Below, one piece after another: positions 25,541-38,198 of a stretch of 64,000 bases of DNA (positions are counted from its first letter, which is position 1; every line of letters starts with the position of its first letter). Source of the DNA: Entophlyctis helioformis (taxonomy: Eukaryota; Chytridiomycota; Chytridiomycetes; Chytridiales; Chytriomycetaceae); the NCBI GenBank assembly GCA_025526915.1, contig JAHLKH010000042.1, positions 107,655-171,654 on the forward strand. The letters are read 5' to 3'. The position numbers and the translations under genes were made by a program. The notes below the pieces were generated by a model that did no database searches, was not told where the DNA came from, and worked only from the letters and a program-made list of their open reading frames with translations.

Positions 25541-27028
25541 TCACAGCTGCAGCTGGACGCCAAACGTTTGGCGCGGCGACGGGCCAAAGCCAGTGCTCAT
25601 GCCCAGGCTGTAGATGGCGTCCTGGAACCGCCCATCGAACCGCACCGACAGACCCTGCAAGGCGAACCACGACGGTCATGAGTCCAGTGCATGCCAAGAC
25701 AAGCGGTTCAGTGGCAACATACTTCTGCAAGACTCAGCCGGCCCTTGAGCACTTGGTCCTTGCCCGACGGCGCGTACTCTACACCCACGCTCAGATCGGC
25801 ATCAAAGCTGTACGTGTTAAAGTCGTATCGAGTCGCCATCTGCAGATCCTTGGCGACTGTCGTTGCATACGATGCTGATAAATGGCCCATGATTGGGTTG
25901 GCCACGCAGGTGAGCACAGACGCCACGCCGTCGCCATACTCTTTCTTGAACCGTGCACCGAGCGAGACTGTTGTACGGAGCGGTCAGTCAGTCCCGGACC
26001 AGCTGGCGGATCATTCCCAACAGAGCCCCACCTCCACCGCTTCGCTCCTTGGCCGTGTAGTACAGCTCGGTGCCTGCGGACCACGTTGGCGTAAGCTGTC
26101 CCAGCACGCTGCATCCGAAAATGGCGCCGTCTGAATTGAAGCTAAACTCTGCGCAGCCCTCGGGCCGGTTGTAGATGAGTTGCGCACTTGCCTGTTTCCA
26201 CAGACACATTCGTCGCGTCAGTCAACGACCGCTGTCCCATTTCAGCACGGAGCGACGAGCACACGATGAAGCATCTGCACTTGCGTTCGAGTTGTCCGAG
26301 GACATGGTCTCGTGGTTGATCTTCCAATGCCAGTCGCTCAACGACGACACGATCAGCATCGTGTCCTTGTTAAAGTTTTGAGAATACAGCGATTCCAGCC
26401 GCAGATCCTCAAACACACGGCCAAAGAGGAGGAACGGGTACTTGAGCAGCTGGGGCTGCTGCTCTTGCTGCTGCTGCTGCTTCTGCTTTTGCGATCCAGC
26501 ACCTGTCTCCAAATGCGTCTGTCAGTGCCAGCCAACGAACAGGCAGTGTTTCGGCGGATCCAACGATCGTATCGTCCGGGACGGCAACAGCTGCGGCACA
26601 CCTGAAGCTGCGCCAGAGAGGCGTCCGGGCAGCAGCCAGCTGAACGACGATGCCATGGTCGGCTCCGACACCAGATCGGCGCGACGTCCGCGGCTGAACG
26701 GCTCGTCGAGGACAGGCTGTCGCGGCATGTCAACAGGAACGGACGAGAACAGAAAGCCGATGGAGCGTCGCTCAGGGACGCCGATGGAGTATGCGCTCCT
26801 GAGGAACGGCGATATGCTCTTGCCCAGCGCCAGGTTCAGACCAACGGGCATGCGAAAGGCGAGGATGTCTGCTCGTCGTCAGTCGCTCGCGCAGCGTGTG
26901 GCACACTCGACGCACGCCAGGACCCGCTCACTGTTGGACACGGCGCACAGGCTCGAGTAGTAGTTTTCCTCGCTCCATCCGATGGTCTCGTAGTACTTGC
27001 GCAGGCTGTACTCCATAAAGTCGGACAT
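25541..27028 (-). CDS. MDM10: Mitochondrial distribution and morphology protein 10 (ERMES/SAM beta-barrel)
   Basis: Outer-membrane beta-barrel that anchors the ER-mitochondria tether ERMES and helps the SAM complex assemble barrels. The N-terminus MSDFMEYSLRKYYETIGW and the next exon's ILAFRMPVGLNLALGKSISP are characteristic of Mdm10. Later exons give LRLESLYSQNFNKDTMLIVS, FEDLRLESLYSQ, CSVLGQLTPTWSAGTELYYT and SLGARFKKEYGDG, then GLSVRFDGRFQDAIYSLGMS. The end FGVQLQL fits a beta-signal-like last strand. There are six or so exons with short introns. The gene is divergent from XPD, with 153 bp between start codons. A (Q)n/K-rich loop (about 26460-26500) interrupts the barrel. Confidence 0.9.
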
Positions 27029-27181
27029 GGTGCCGTCTGCCTGTGGGTCTGCCTGTGGGTCTGTCGGGGAGTCTGTCGGGGAGTCTGCCTGTGTGTCTGT
27101 CGGGGAGTCTGCTTGTCGGCCTGCTTGTCGGCCTGGTTGCCACTTTCACGACGAGATCTGCCGCGCTGCCACTTTCACAAC
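27029..27181. promoter_or_regulatory. Bidirectional MDM10/XPD promoter with imperfect tandem repeats
   Basis: The 153 bp between the two ATGs is mostly imperfect repeats of GTCTGTCGGGGAGTCTGCCT-like units (27050-27135), followed by two CTGCCACTTTCAC copies at about 27138-27149 and 27167-27178. No TATA box. Confidence 0.65.
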
Positions 27182-30100
27182 ATGAGGTGCGTCTGCTGCC
27201 CAGACTGGGACGCTTCCACAGGCACACAGCCCGCACAGGGCGAGCATGGCTGACGGCCCGCATGGCCACCGGGATGCATGGCAGGTTCGAGCTGGATGGC
27301 CTGCCGATACTGTTCCCGTACGAGTTCATCTACCCTGAGCAGTATGCGTACATGCGTGACATCAAGCGAGCGCTGGACGCTCAAGTGAGTCTGCACAACG
27401 TCCCTGCGAGCGGCCAGCGACTAGCGGCCATGCTTGCTTACAGCGACGCCATGGTGCCATCCCTTGCCAGGGCCACTGTCTGCTGGAGATGCCCTCGGGA
27501 ACCGGAAAGACGGTCTCGCTGCTGTCGCTCATTGTCGCCTACCAGCAGTTCTATCCAGAGAAGCGCAAGCTCATCTACTGCTCGCGCACGGTACCCGAGA
27601 TCGACAAGGCCCTTGCGGAGCTCAAGCGTCTGATGGAGTACCGCGCCGAGGCGCTTGGCGGCGTGCGCGAGCCGTTCCTGGGCATTGGCCTCACGTCTCG
27701 CCGCAACCTGTGTGTGCATCCACGGGTACGCCAGTCCGATGCGTGTCCTGCACAGATCTGCTGATGGGACGGCCGCTCATCATGCCAATGCTTCTTGGCG
27801 GCGTCGGCTGCGTGGTCTAGGTGTCCAAGGAGAAGCGTGGAACAGTGGCAGATGCACAGTGCCGCAACCTCACCGCACCATGGATTAGAGAGAATGCAAA
27901 GACGGATCCAGACATTGAGACCTGCGAGTTCTTTGATGTGGGTTTGGCGTCGGCTGTTTGATCTGGCACTCGTATCGTTCCAGAGCACATGGGCCGGCCG
28001 TGACTGATGGCTGCAATGTATGCCCAGACGCTTGAATCTGTGGACTCGGCAGCGACCGTGCCGTCTGGAGTATACACGCTCGAGGATTTCAAAGAATATG
28101 CCGCATCCAAGAAGTACTGTCCCTACTTTCTGGCGCGTCGTTTGGTACGTTGTGCACCGTCGTGCCAGTATCCACTTTAATCGCTCTGTACTCACAATGT
28201 GCTCTGCTCGACAGCTGCCGTTTGCCAACGTCATCATCTACAGCTACCACTACTTGCTGGATCCAAAGGTTGCCGACATGGTGTCCAAGGAGTTATCCAA
28301 GGACTGCATCGTCGTCTTTGACGAGGCACACAACATTGGTTGGTACTCTGCAAGCACCAGACGGTGGACACATGGAACTTACCAGATCGACGTGCGCCAG
28401 ATAACGTGTGCACCGAGTCGCTCAGCATCGACATCTCACGGCCCATCTTGGATGCCAGTGCACGCAGTGTTGCCGAGCTGTCGCGCAAAATCGACAAGAT
28501 GAAAGAGACAAACTCTGAGAAGCTACAAAACGAGTACCAGCGGCTTGTGGAGGGTCTGCGGCAGACCCAGCAAGCACGCGATGCAGGCGATATCATGGCC
28601 AACCCAATCCTGACAAACGATATGCTGCAAGAGTCTGTGCCTGGCAACATCCGACACGCCGAGCACTTCGTAGCATTCCTGCGACGATTTGTCGAGTACT
28701 TGAAGGTGCGCTTGTCTTTATGGGATATCCGACTTGCCCATGGCGAGCTGCTGACACTGCTAACCTTGCTGCTTCGCCTGTTTGGGACAGACGCGACTGC
28801 GTGTGATGCACGTCGTCGCCGAGTCGCCTCCGTCGTTCCTGCAGCATGTCAAGGAGATTACGTACATTGACAGGAAACCGCTCAGGTTGGATGTCTCGCT
28901 TGCTTATCGTGATGCATCCTGCATTCTTGCTTTATTGACTGGGTCGCACTGCCACTGTGACAGGTTTGCTGCCGAGCGACTTGCATCGCTGATTAGCGCG
29001 CTCGAGATCAATGATCTGGCCGAATACGGCGCGTTGCAGAAAGTAGCCAGCTTTGCAACGCTTGTTGCCACTTACCAGAAGGGTAGGGAGGATCCCATGC
29101 ACGGCGCCCTGCTTGCGGTGGCTGGAGTAGATGCTGACTCGAAGGCGTGGCAGGCTTTATCCTCATTCTGGAGCCGTTTGAGAATGATCTGGATACGATT
29201 CCCAACCCTGTCTTGCATCTCTCGTGAGTAGGCTTGGATTGCTCAGACTATTGCCACTGTGCATTCGCTCGCTAAACGGAGACTCTGTTCTTGCATTTGC
29301 AGGTGTCTGGATGCCACGCTAGCCATCAAGCCCGTCTTTGAGCGGTTCCGTTCAGTGATCATCACGTCCGGCACGCTGTCGCCCATGGAGCTGTATCCGT
29401 CGCTTCTTGGGTTCGAGCCGGTCGTGACAGAGAGCTACCAGATGACGCTCACGCGCACGTGTTTCCTTCCTCTGGTGCGTCCCCGAGCGCACATGCATGG
29501 GACCATGTCTGCCGGCACGATGCTGACGAGCACGGTGCATGCCAGATTGTGACGCGCGGCAGCGACCAGGTGCCGGTGAGCTCAAAGTTTGAAGTGCGCA
29601 ACGACATTGCCGTAGTGCGCAACTACGGCAACATCCTGCTCGAGTTTGCCAAGATCACGCCGGACGGACTCGTGTGTTTCTTCCCGTCGTACCTGTACAT
29701 GGAGTCGATTGTTGCGGCATGGAACGATCTTGGCATGCTGCAAGAGCTGCTGAAGCTCAAGCTCGTGTTTATTGAGACACCCGACGGCACCGAGACGAGC
29801 ATTGCGCTTGAAAACTACCGCATGGTGAGAGAGACTGACTGACTGGGACACGGGTATCGACCACGAGCTGACACGTTGCCGCACCTGCCAGGCATGCGAC
29901 AATGGCCGCGGCGCCGTGCTGCTGTCTGTCGCGCGAGGCAAGGTGTCCGAGGGTGTTGATTTCGACCACAACTACGGCCGCGCAGTGATTCTGTTTGGCA
30001 TCCCGTACCAGTACACCGAGTCGCGCATCCTCAAAGCGCGGCTTGAGTACCTGCGCGACAACAACAAGATCCGCGAGAATGACTTTTTGACGTTTGATGC

Positions 30101-30496
30101 GATGCGCCATGGTGCACAGTGTGTTGGCCGTGTGCTGCGCGGCAAGACTGACTACGGCCTCATGGTGTTTGCAGACAAGGTGAGGTGGCACGGGCAGGTT
30201 GTCGGCATTGTCTGCACGCAGAGCGGTAGGCATTGACGCTCGTGCATGCGCGGCAGAGATTTGCACGTCAGGACAAGCGGTCCAAGCTGCCCAAATGGAT
30301 CCTGTCGGGCGTCACCGAGGCGGGCGTGAACCTGTCCACAGACATGGCCGTGACAATGGCCAAGAAGTTTCTGCGCACCATGGCGCAGCCGGCCGACACC
30401 AACGCGCAGCTGGGCGTGTCGCTGTGGGACCAGCAGTCCATCGAGAAGATGAACCAGCGCGCATCAGGCGCATCCGACATGCACGTTGATCACTGA
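27182..30496 (+). CDS. XPD: TFIIH 5'-3' DNA helicase XPD/Rad3/ERCC2
   Basis: Fe-S helicase of TFIIH that opens DNA in nucleotide excision repair and bridges the CAK module. Fourteen exons (first 27182-27186, last 30257-30496) give 761 residues, against 760 in human, with no frame break. Walker A is [10 protein letters not shown] near 27490 and the DEAH box VFDEAHNI near 28320. All four Fe-S cysteines are present (NLCVHP, AQCRN, ETCEF, KYCPYF). Motifs V/VI appear as [13 protein letters not shown] and [16 protein letters not shown]. The first exon holds only ATGAG: splicing to 27285 creates MRFELDGLP, matching the family start. Later joins, such as HNI|DNVC (28338/28401) and HLS|CLDA (29223/29303), also restore conserved wording. 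Confidence 0.97.
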
Positions 30497-30683
30497 CACG
30501 CAGTCCATGAACGGGAAGGGACGCGCAGTCGAGCAGTGTGGCACACACAGTAAAGGGCGGCTGTTTCAGAAATGTGGATTGTGGAAAAAAAAATACCCAT
30601 TTCATTTCTGATCACCCATGAGATCCCCGGACAAACACAACAGCGGCGACAAAGTTCACGCTAGATACAGGACGGACCCAAGC

Positions 30684-31299
30684 TCAGAAACCGCCACGGG
30701 ACCAGGTACGCTCGAAGGAGCCGTAGGGGTTGTAGAGCTTCGTGGTCTCGTTCTGCTTGACCGTCAGAGCGGGGTGCGGGTTCGACCTACGCGTGCGGTA
30801 GCAGCAGTAAAGGAGCGAGAGGGCGGATGGCAAAGCGTCAGCAAGCAGGAAAATTTGATCAAGCGAGATGGCATGTGAGAGCACGGCGTCCAAGGGAGGG
30901 CAGGAGCAGCAGGCGTGAGAGGGAACAGCAGGTGAGGTGGTGAGAGGCATGGGATGGGATAGGATGGGCAGACGTACTTCTTGGCCCAGACATTGTCGGG
31001 GTGGCGGGCGAGGTGGCCAACAAAGAATGTGGCGCCACCGACGGCAAAGCCAAGGACCGCAAGCAGAGGGTACACCTGGGGGCAGGCGGCCGTCGTTGGC
31101 GACGAGCGTGCACCGCACGGCATGAACGGCGAGGCGGCCGCATCGATGCAGGCGGTTCAAGAGGATGGATGTGCGGGCGAGGAGGCAGGCAGGCAGACAG
31201 GCAGTGTCAGCACACAGCAGCAGGCCGAAGCAATCCGGTGCAGGCAGCAGCCGCCCGAGGCATGCGTACCGGCGTAGGGATGGTCTTGAGCGTGAACAT
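30684..31299 (-). CDS. NDUFA4/COXFA4-like small mitochondrial subunit (B12D family)
   Basis: Small single-pass inner-membrane subunit associated with cytochrome c oxidase (originally assigned to complex I). Three exons (31299-31270, 31075-30978, 30786-30684) give 76 residues. The start MFTLKTIPTPVYPLLAV leads into one hydrophobic helix (LLAVLGFAVGGATFFVGHL), then DNVWAKKSNPHPAL and a tail KLYNPYGSFERTWSRGGF, as in fungal MLRQ-like proteins. The first exon is only 30 nt. Convergent with XPD (187 bp between stops). Confidence 0.85.
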
Positions 31300-31872
31300 T
31301 TGTAGAGGCTGCTGTGTATGTTTCTGGAGGCAAAAGACGGCAGGGGGCAATCAGCGAATTTATAGGCCGCAGGCAGGCGGCGGGCGATGCGATGCGATGC
31401 GGTTTCCGAGCGAGTCGAGACGCATGCAGCAGGCGGCTGCTCAGAGTGGTGCGCCACGAGTGCGCCGACTGCATCTCAGACAGGTGCGCGAGCGCCAATG
31501 GTGCACGCGGTGCGCCGCTGGCCCTCTGCTCGCCGCAATCGCAGACGGCCGATTGGCTGCCCGACCCCCGATGCCCACGCCATTGTTGCGAGCGCGGATC
31601 GTGGAGTGCGTGACTCACGGGCTGTAGGGCGTCGCTGCCGGCGATGCTGGTGCCCGGGGTGCCCGTGGTGCTCTTGGTTCTGGTGCCGTTGGCGTCCTGC
31701 ACGTCCTTGTGGATCTGTCTGCCCCGACAAGGCAGCCACGGCAGCCGCGACCGCCACGACCGCCACGACCGTGCCACCAATGCGTCGGGTTAGCTTTCCT
31801 TCACGCTTCATCCGCCACAAAGGACCCTGAGCCCAACCGACAACGACCACCACAGCCAACAGCAGCCATAGC
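31300..31872. promoter_or_regulatory. Divergent spacer NDUFA4-like / F-box protein
   Basis: 573 bp between two divergent starts. No conserved frame seen. Contains GCGATGCGATGCG repeats near 31384-31400. Expected to hold both promoters; no TATA box recognised. Confidence 0.55.
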
Positions 31873-31944
31873 ATGGACGACGACGAAGGCTTCCACGAGC
31901 AGCAGCAGATGCAGCAGATACAGATGCAGCAGCAGCAGCTACAA

Positions 31945-31975
<31 letters not shown>

Positions 31976-34500
31976 AGCAGCAGCAGGACTTGGTGCTGCC
32001 AGTGTCGTCCAAAGACTTTCTGGCGTGGCCCGAGTCTGTCCGGGCAGGTTCGTCCTGCGCTGGCCAACACTGCAACACACTGGCTGACCCGCTGACCGGC
32101 TGACGCACTGACAGAGCTCGCGGTGCGGCTGCTGCTGTCCGTGTCCACGTCGACGCTGTCTGCCGTCGCCAACCGCCTGATGCCGCTGCTCCAGAAGGAC
32201 TTTATCTCGATGCTGCCCGTCGAGCTCGCGCTGCACATTCTGTCGTTCACCGACGTGGCCACGCTCGGCCGCGCCGCCCAGGTCTGCAGATACTGGAGCA
32301 GGGTCGCTGCAGAGAACCATCCGTGGAAGGCCCTGTACTTCCGCAGGGGCTGGTCCGTCAACGACGCCTATCTCGAGACCCTCCAGTTTCCCGTTCAAGG
32401 CAGCGGCGATCGGCTGCCGTCCTCGCCAACGACAACACCTGCACCTGCAACGGTGGCATCAGCATCGATGCCGACTGCTGCCATCGCCGATCAGACGGGT
32501 GCGGCCAGTGAGTCGTCGCGCGGATCCGCGTCTGGAAACCCCCGCCCGCTGACCCAGTCGTCGTCCATCCTGTCGCTGGCCATGATGGCAACGCTTCCGT
32601 CGGCCGGCCTGAGAGATCACCTCGCAACGGCAGATGCGTCCGAGACCGTCGCGGCCGGCAGCGGGCCTCTTGCCGCCACAAGCGCCGCGGCAAGCAGCAG
32701 CCTCGCGGGCCTGCTTGGCGGCCCCCATTCCCAGCAGCAGTCGCTTCCAGTCGCCGTCCCCGTGCCGCATGCCCGGACAGAGCGGCTCGACTCGATCCTC
32801 TCAGACTACGATCCCTCGGCTCTCGACGCGACCATGCTGTCGGGCTCGTCGCAGACTCAACTGCAACTCGTGGATCAGCAGGCTGGCTCCCAGGTACAGC
32901 TCGAGACCATGCTCGGCACGTCTGCCCAGTCGTTCCACATGTTCTCGCCGCCTGCGCCGTCGCATATCGATCTTCCCAGCAACACAGGCGCTGGCCCATC
33001 CCATGCATCCAATGTATCCCACCACGCAGGGCTTGGATCCATGCTCGAGTCGCCACAAACCGACGGCAACTTTGGGGGGCCTTTCCGTCCGGCCTCTTCT
33101 GTCGCACCCACGCATCTGGACTGGAAAAACATCTTTTACCAGCGCTTGGTTCTGGAAACCAACTTTTACAAGGGTGCCTTTGTGTCGCGCGACATCCAGG
33201 GCCATGAGGAGGCTGTCTACTGTCTGCAGTTTGACGAGGACAAGATCATTTCCGGCTCGCGAGACCGTGAGTTGTGCCATGCTCCAACTGCCCTTCTCTC
33301 TCGCTGCCGCCTGCCTGTGTTGCATGAACGTTCAAGCATCGCGACTAACGTATCTGTGCCAGACAATATCAAGGTGTGGGACATGAAGACTGGAGCGTGC
33401 CGCAAGACAGTGGGCGGCCATGTCGGATCCGTGTTGTGCCTGCAGTACAACAGCCAGTACCTCGTGACAGGGTCGTCGGATTCGACGCTGATTATCTGGG
33501 ACGTTGCCACGTTTGAGCGCATCCGCACGCTCACGGGCCATTTGGAGTCGGTGCTCAACTTCCGCTTCGACAATCAGGTCGTCGTGTCGTGCAGCAAGGA
33601 CAAGATGATCAAGATCTGGTCGACGCAGACTGGCCAGATGCTGCGCACGCTGCGTGGCCATCGTGCTGCCATCAATGCCGTGCAGTACGAGAACGGTCTC
33701 ATTGTCAGCGCGTCGGGAGGTTGGTCTCTGGCAACGCAGGGCTGGGCATGTGCTGAAATCCGTGCGGCTAACGGTTGATTCTGCTGGCCAGATCGCACCA
33801 TCAAGGTCTGGTCCAAAGAGACTGGCGCGCTCATCCGCACGCTGACGGGGCACTTGCGCGGCATTGCCTGTGTCCAGTTTGATGGCAACATCATCGTGTC
33901 TGGGTCGTCCGGTAAGATGCGGCAGTGTCCGACTGTCGCTCGATCCCCCCGAGCCCGTGTCCTGACCAGCCCTGCATGCCAGACAAGAGCATCCGTGTCT
34001 GGGACGTGCACACGGGACAGATGCTCAAGGTTCTCACGGGCCACACCGATCTCGTGCGAACCCTGCAGTTCCAAGTGCCGCCCGACTATTTGCAGCGCGT
34101 GGCGGCATATAACCAAGCCCATCCCACACCCGCAACCGACGCCGCGACAACGCCTGCGGTGCCCGGTGCCGACACCGACGATGCAGCCAACACGCCGTCA
34201 ACAACACGGCGGCTGCTGCCACACGCCACGCCACACCTGGCTCCGCCCAACAGCAGCAGCGCCGCGCACTGGTCCAACCTCTCGGGCAACGGCCGCATCG
34301 TGTCGGGCTCGTACGACACCACCATCAAGATCTGGGACGCCACGACCGGCGCGCAGCTCCTCGAGTTTGCTGGCGTCCACGACTCGCGCGTCTACAAGCT
34401 CCAGTTCAGCCAAACCAAGATTGTCAGCTGCAGCCAGGACATGAAGATTATTGTCTGGGACTTTGCACATGGCCTTGACGCTCGGTTGTTTGATTCGTGA
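31873..34500 (+). CDS. F-box/WD40 ubiquitin-ligase adaptor, beta-TrCP (FBXW1/11)-like
   Basis: Substrate receptor of an SCF E3 ligase. Five exons (31873-32047, 32115-33266, 33363-33719, 33792-33911, 33983-34500) give 773 residues in frame. A poly-Gln run follows the start. The dimerisation/F-box region reads [20 protein letters not shown] and [19 protein letters not shown] (32190-32340). A ~240-residue Ser/Ala/Pro-rich linker precedes seven WD repeats starting [20 protein letters not shown]. Repeat wording such as [46 protein letters not shown] and [18 protein letters not shown] is closest to beta-TrCP, rather than Met30 or Cdc4 (inference from memory of family motifs). A low-complexity loop (34080-34290) splits the fifth and sixth blades. 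A canonical phosphodegron pocket cannot be confirmed by eye. Confidence 0.88.
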
Positions 34501-34536
34501 GTCTGCCTGGCTCGTGTCTCCTCTTCTTTGCACAAC

Positions 34537-34542
34537 AATAAA
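34537..34542 (+). terminator. AATAAA polyadenylation signal of the F-box/WD40 gene
   Basis: Canonical AATAAA 37 bp after the stop codon. Confidence 0.6.
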
Positions 34543-34661
34543 CCCATAACAAGCGGAACAATGCTCGGTGCATGATGGATGATATTGCGAAAGTTGGATG
34601 AACGGGGGGAAAGGATCGACACGGACGAGATCAGACACGGATCGACGATAGAGACGCGAGT

Positions 34662-37503
34662 CTACACGTCGCGCTCGGCCTGGTAAAAGTAGTTGTCGTC
34701 GAGCGCATCTTCCCAGGCCGAGCTGAGATCTTCGATGCTGATGACCTCGCTCCGCCGCAGCTTCTTGGCCGCGCGCACAATGGCGGCAGCAGCCTCACTG
34801 GCCGCCATGGCAGCAGCGCCAGCAGCCTCAGAGGCCGCACTGGCCGCCGCGCCGGCCGCACTGGCAGCAACACCGGCCGCACCGCTGGCTGCCGTTGCCG
34901 CTGCGCCGACCGTGCGTGCCGCCGCCAGCGACAGAGTCTTGAGCCGCGGCGACGAGCGCGTCGTGAGCTTGGACTCGTCGTCGTTGCTGGACGCGATCGA
35001 CACGGCATCCGTGTCCCCGGTCCGCGCCATCCGCGACACGTCAAAGTCGGGAAACACTTCGGGTCCCAGCTCGCGGATGAGGTCTGTCATTTTGCGCTGC
35101 AGGTCCTCGCGCAGCTCGCGCAGCGGCTTGGACGAATGGTGCGGCGTCGTCGCGGCAACGTAGAGCGGCGGCAGGGACTTGAGAATGTCGAGACCAATGT
35201 CGCTGATGCGGATCGACGCGAGACCGAGAAGCGGCAAGAGAATGGCCATGCCGACTGCTGCGAGGAACGCCTCGTAGATTGGCGCATAGGCGTACGCAAT
35301 CAAGAACGCCATTGCCTGTTGGGCAGGTGAGAGGATGGACGCCACTGTCAGAAGGAGAGTGGCGGCGTGTGGTGTAGGCAAGCGAGACTCACGACATAGT
35401 TGAACCACAGGATGGGCACGACGGCCATGGCAGTGAGGAGCTTCCATGTTGTGACAACATCCTTGCCGGCAATCTTGACGCTCGATCCAGCCAGAGCCTC
35501 TGCACCATCCAACGCCATCAGGTCAGCCCTGGGCATCCGACAGCATCGAGTCCAGGTGCACCGACATACCAGCAGCCTTTTGGCGGGACACGACGCGACT
35601 CAGGACAAACAGGGGCGAAACAGGATGGTTCTACAGAGCCACGACAGTCAGCCACCGCACAGCCTGCCAGCAGGGCACGCATCGCCAGGGACTCACGCAG
35701 GGGCCGCCAGGATAAACAGCACGAGGATCTCAATCGACCGGTACACGAGGAGGCTCAGCGCGTCTTTTGGCCAATGTTGGTGTTCTTGACCTGGTGGTCC
35801 AGCACGCCATGGTACTTGAGCAGACGGTTGTACCTGAGCACCATGTTGGTGAGCTCCTTGACCTCGGGATGGTCGCGCATTTGCAGGAATCCCTGTTCAG
35901 ACCATGACGGACGGATTTAGTCGGCAGCCGAGGATGACCAACAGTGCGACAGACAAGAGTCCCCAAGGCAGATAGAGCTCACTTGTGCAAAGTTGCGAGA
36001 CATGGCGAGGGATCTGTCAATGTCGAGTTTCTTGCCAGCCGGCGTGTACAGACGACGGAACGCTTGGATAAGCTGCACGCGTCTCGTGTCAGTACGGCCA
36101 TCCAGTCCAGAGAGTGCAGTGACTGGGCAATGGTGCACGCCAGCAGCCGTCAACGAACCATGAGCGTCTCGAAATCGGGTGCTTGCAGCGTGAGTGCCTT
36201 GAGCGACACGGTGACTGTGTCCAGAAGCAGGCCAATAGCCAGCCGCTTCTGCGCGCCGCCCTCCTTGTACTTTTCGACAAGCTCGGCAGGGATGTCGATG
36301 GGGTTGCCGTACTCGATCACAGCGCGCGAGCGGAACTGTCCAGGCAGTCAGTCAGTCCATCAGTCCGTCAGTCAACCGTTGCGACATTCCAAAACACGCA
36401 AGCACTAACAACCAACCTTGTCGGCATTGTAGTAGTTGAGACCGCAGGGCACGAGCTTGACAGGGAGTTCAGGGTGCTTGACCATGGCCTCGAGCGCCAT
36501 AATCACACAGCCAGCCTTGAGCGGCAGCATCTCGGGGCGATCGTGGGATCCACCCTCGGGGAAGATGCCCACACAGCCCTGCTCGTGCAGACGCTTCGTG
36601 ACCTCGCCGTACATGAGCGACTGGTCGACATGCGGCACGATCTTGTACGCCGTGCCGACAATCGCACCAGACTCGTTGGACAGCCGCAGCGCAGTCAGAG
36701 CAGCGGGCGACGTGACGGGCTTCTTGAGACGCAGCTCGGTGTCCGAGACGATCTGTGCAATGTCCAGCGAGCCGGCGTCTTTGAGCAGAGCCAGCTGAGC
36801 GCGATCCGGCAGCTTTGTAAACTGGGCTGTTTGCGGGATACCCAGCGGGTGGTGAGATGCAGCAACGACAGACAGACAGACAAGGCAGACCGGATCGGCA
36901 ACAGCAAAGCGAATATGCTCGAGACTCACTGCCGATGCCGCGAATGAGTGTTGGGTCCACCTCGTCGGGCATGTGGATGGTGCCTTTACCGCTCGACGTC
37001 ACATCCTGTGTGCGCTCGACGGGAACTGTCCATGTGCCAGCAGTTAGTCTCTACACGAGCACACCGCCGGCAAGCAGTGCACAAGCGCAGGCCGTACTTG
37101 AATGAAAGATGCGTGCAAACAGCCCGATCCAGAACTTGTCCATGGACTTTTTGGCCTGCGTGTCCAGCAGCGGCAAGCACCGCCATGGTGTCAGTCAATC
37201 GCTGCCGCCCCTGCCGCCCCTGCCGCCGCTCACGTGGCCAAACAGCAGACCATCACAAGACCACAGACAGAGCAGCCAGCCATACGCAAGACGAGAGCCA
37301 CTTACAGCGAGGAAACCGACGGTGCGGCCCGACGTCACCATGAGCATGAGGGGATCCACAAACTGGTTCGCATGCGGGGCAACGACAAAGATGACGGGGC
37401 CCTTGGTCGGGATATTGTACGAGTTGCGGATCTTGATCTCGCGGAAGAAGATGTTGAGCACGAGCCGGAAAAAGTGCAGGAAGAGCTTCAGGATGAGGTC
37501 CAT
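34662..37503 (-). CDS. Glycerol-3-phosphate/DHAP acyltransferase (Sct1/Gpt2 type)
   Basis: ER enzyme that adds the first acyl chain in glycerolipid synthesis. Start at 37503 gives MDLILKLFLHFFRLVLNIFF, a membrane helix, then VAPHANQFVDPLM (acyltransferase motif I). Further exons give the FHSIPVERTQD join (37090/37030), GIFPEGGSHDRPEMLPLKAG (motif III, near 36560) and VKLVPCGLNYYN (motif IV, near 36440). The C-terminal half has three or four hydrophobic segments (35260-35470, 35700-35760), then an Ala/Ser/Gly-rich cytosolic tail ending near AERDV at 34662. At 35764-35767 one A is missing from an A run (gene strand): adding it turns GQKTR-stop into GQKDALSLLVYRSIEIL and carries the frame into the membrane helix. 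Convergent with the F-box gene (161 bp). Confidence 0.92.
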
Positions 37504-38198
37504 TTGTGTGGCAGGGGATGAGGCGCGGGGCGGGGCAGGGCGGGGCGGTTGTGGGTGAAGCTGGACAGGCGGTTGTGGCCGTGATTGTCATCGCCATTGT
37601 CGTATTGGTCGTCGTCGTCGTTGTGGTCGTTGTGGGGGCAGGACACGTGAACGTGGGGATGCGGCCGTCGAGGTGCACAGGCAGCGAGGGAGCAGCAACG
37701 AGCAGGACGGCAGAGGGCGGGACGGCAGAGGGCAGGCTGTGTGTCAGTACGGCACGGCAGGCGGGCGGGCAGGCGGGCAGGCGTGCAGGCGGAGGCGGAA
37801 GGCATCGCGTGCGCCTCCAGCCGCCGCTCGTCTTGCAGGCAGCGGCAACGTCCGCCGCGCGAGTGGTGGAGGGTCAGCCGACCAGCGCAAGCGGCAGCGC
37901 AGTGCGGGCCAGGCTGCTCCCGGCAGGCGGTGACGGTGACGGTGCAGATGCAGATGCAGACGGTGACGATGCAGGCGCAGGCAGCGGTGCACACATAGGC
38001 GATACACGCAGCAGGCGCAACGCAACACGCCGCAAGCGTAAAGCAACCCACCCAGACGTGCGGCCGGTCGCTCACGCCAGAAGTCAAGCGCTGGCGTCAA
38101 TGGAAGGGAAAGCGCGCCAAATTCATTTTCGAGCAACTCCACCGACTCCACCGACGACGCACATACGGCTCATACAACGACAAAGACAACTACGACAA
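37504..38198. promoter_or_regulatory. GPAT upstream region / ch-TOG 3' flank
   Basis: 695 bp between two minus-strand genes. GC-rich with GGCAGGCGGGC repeats (37750-37790) and GTGACGGTGCAGATGCAGA-like repeats (37930-37975). No supported gene on either strand. Confidence 0.55.
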
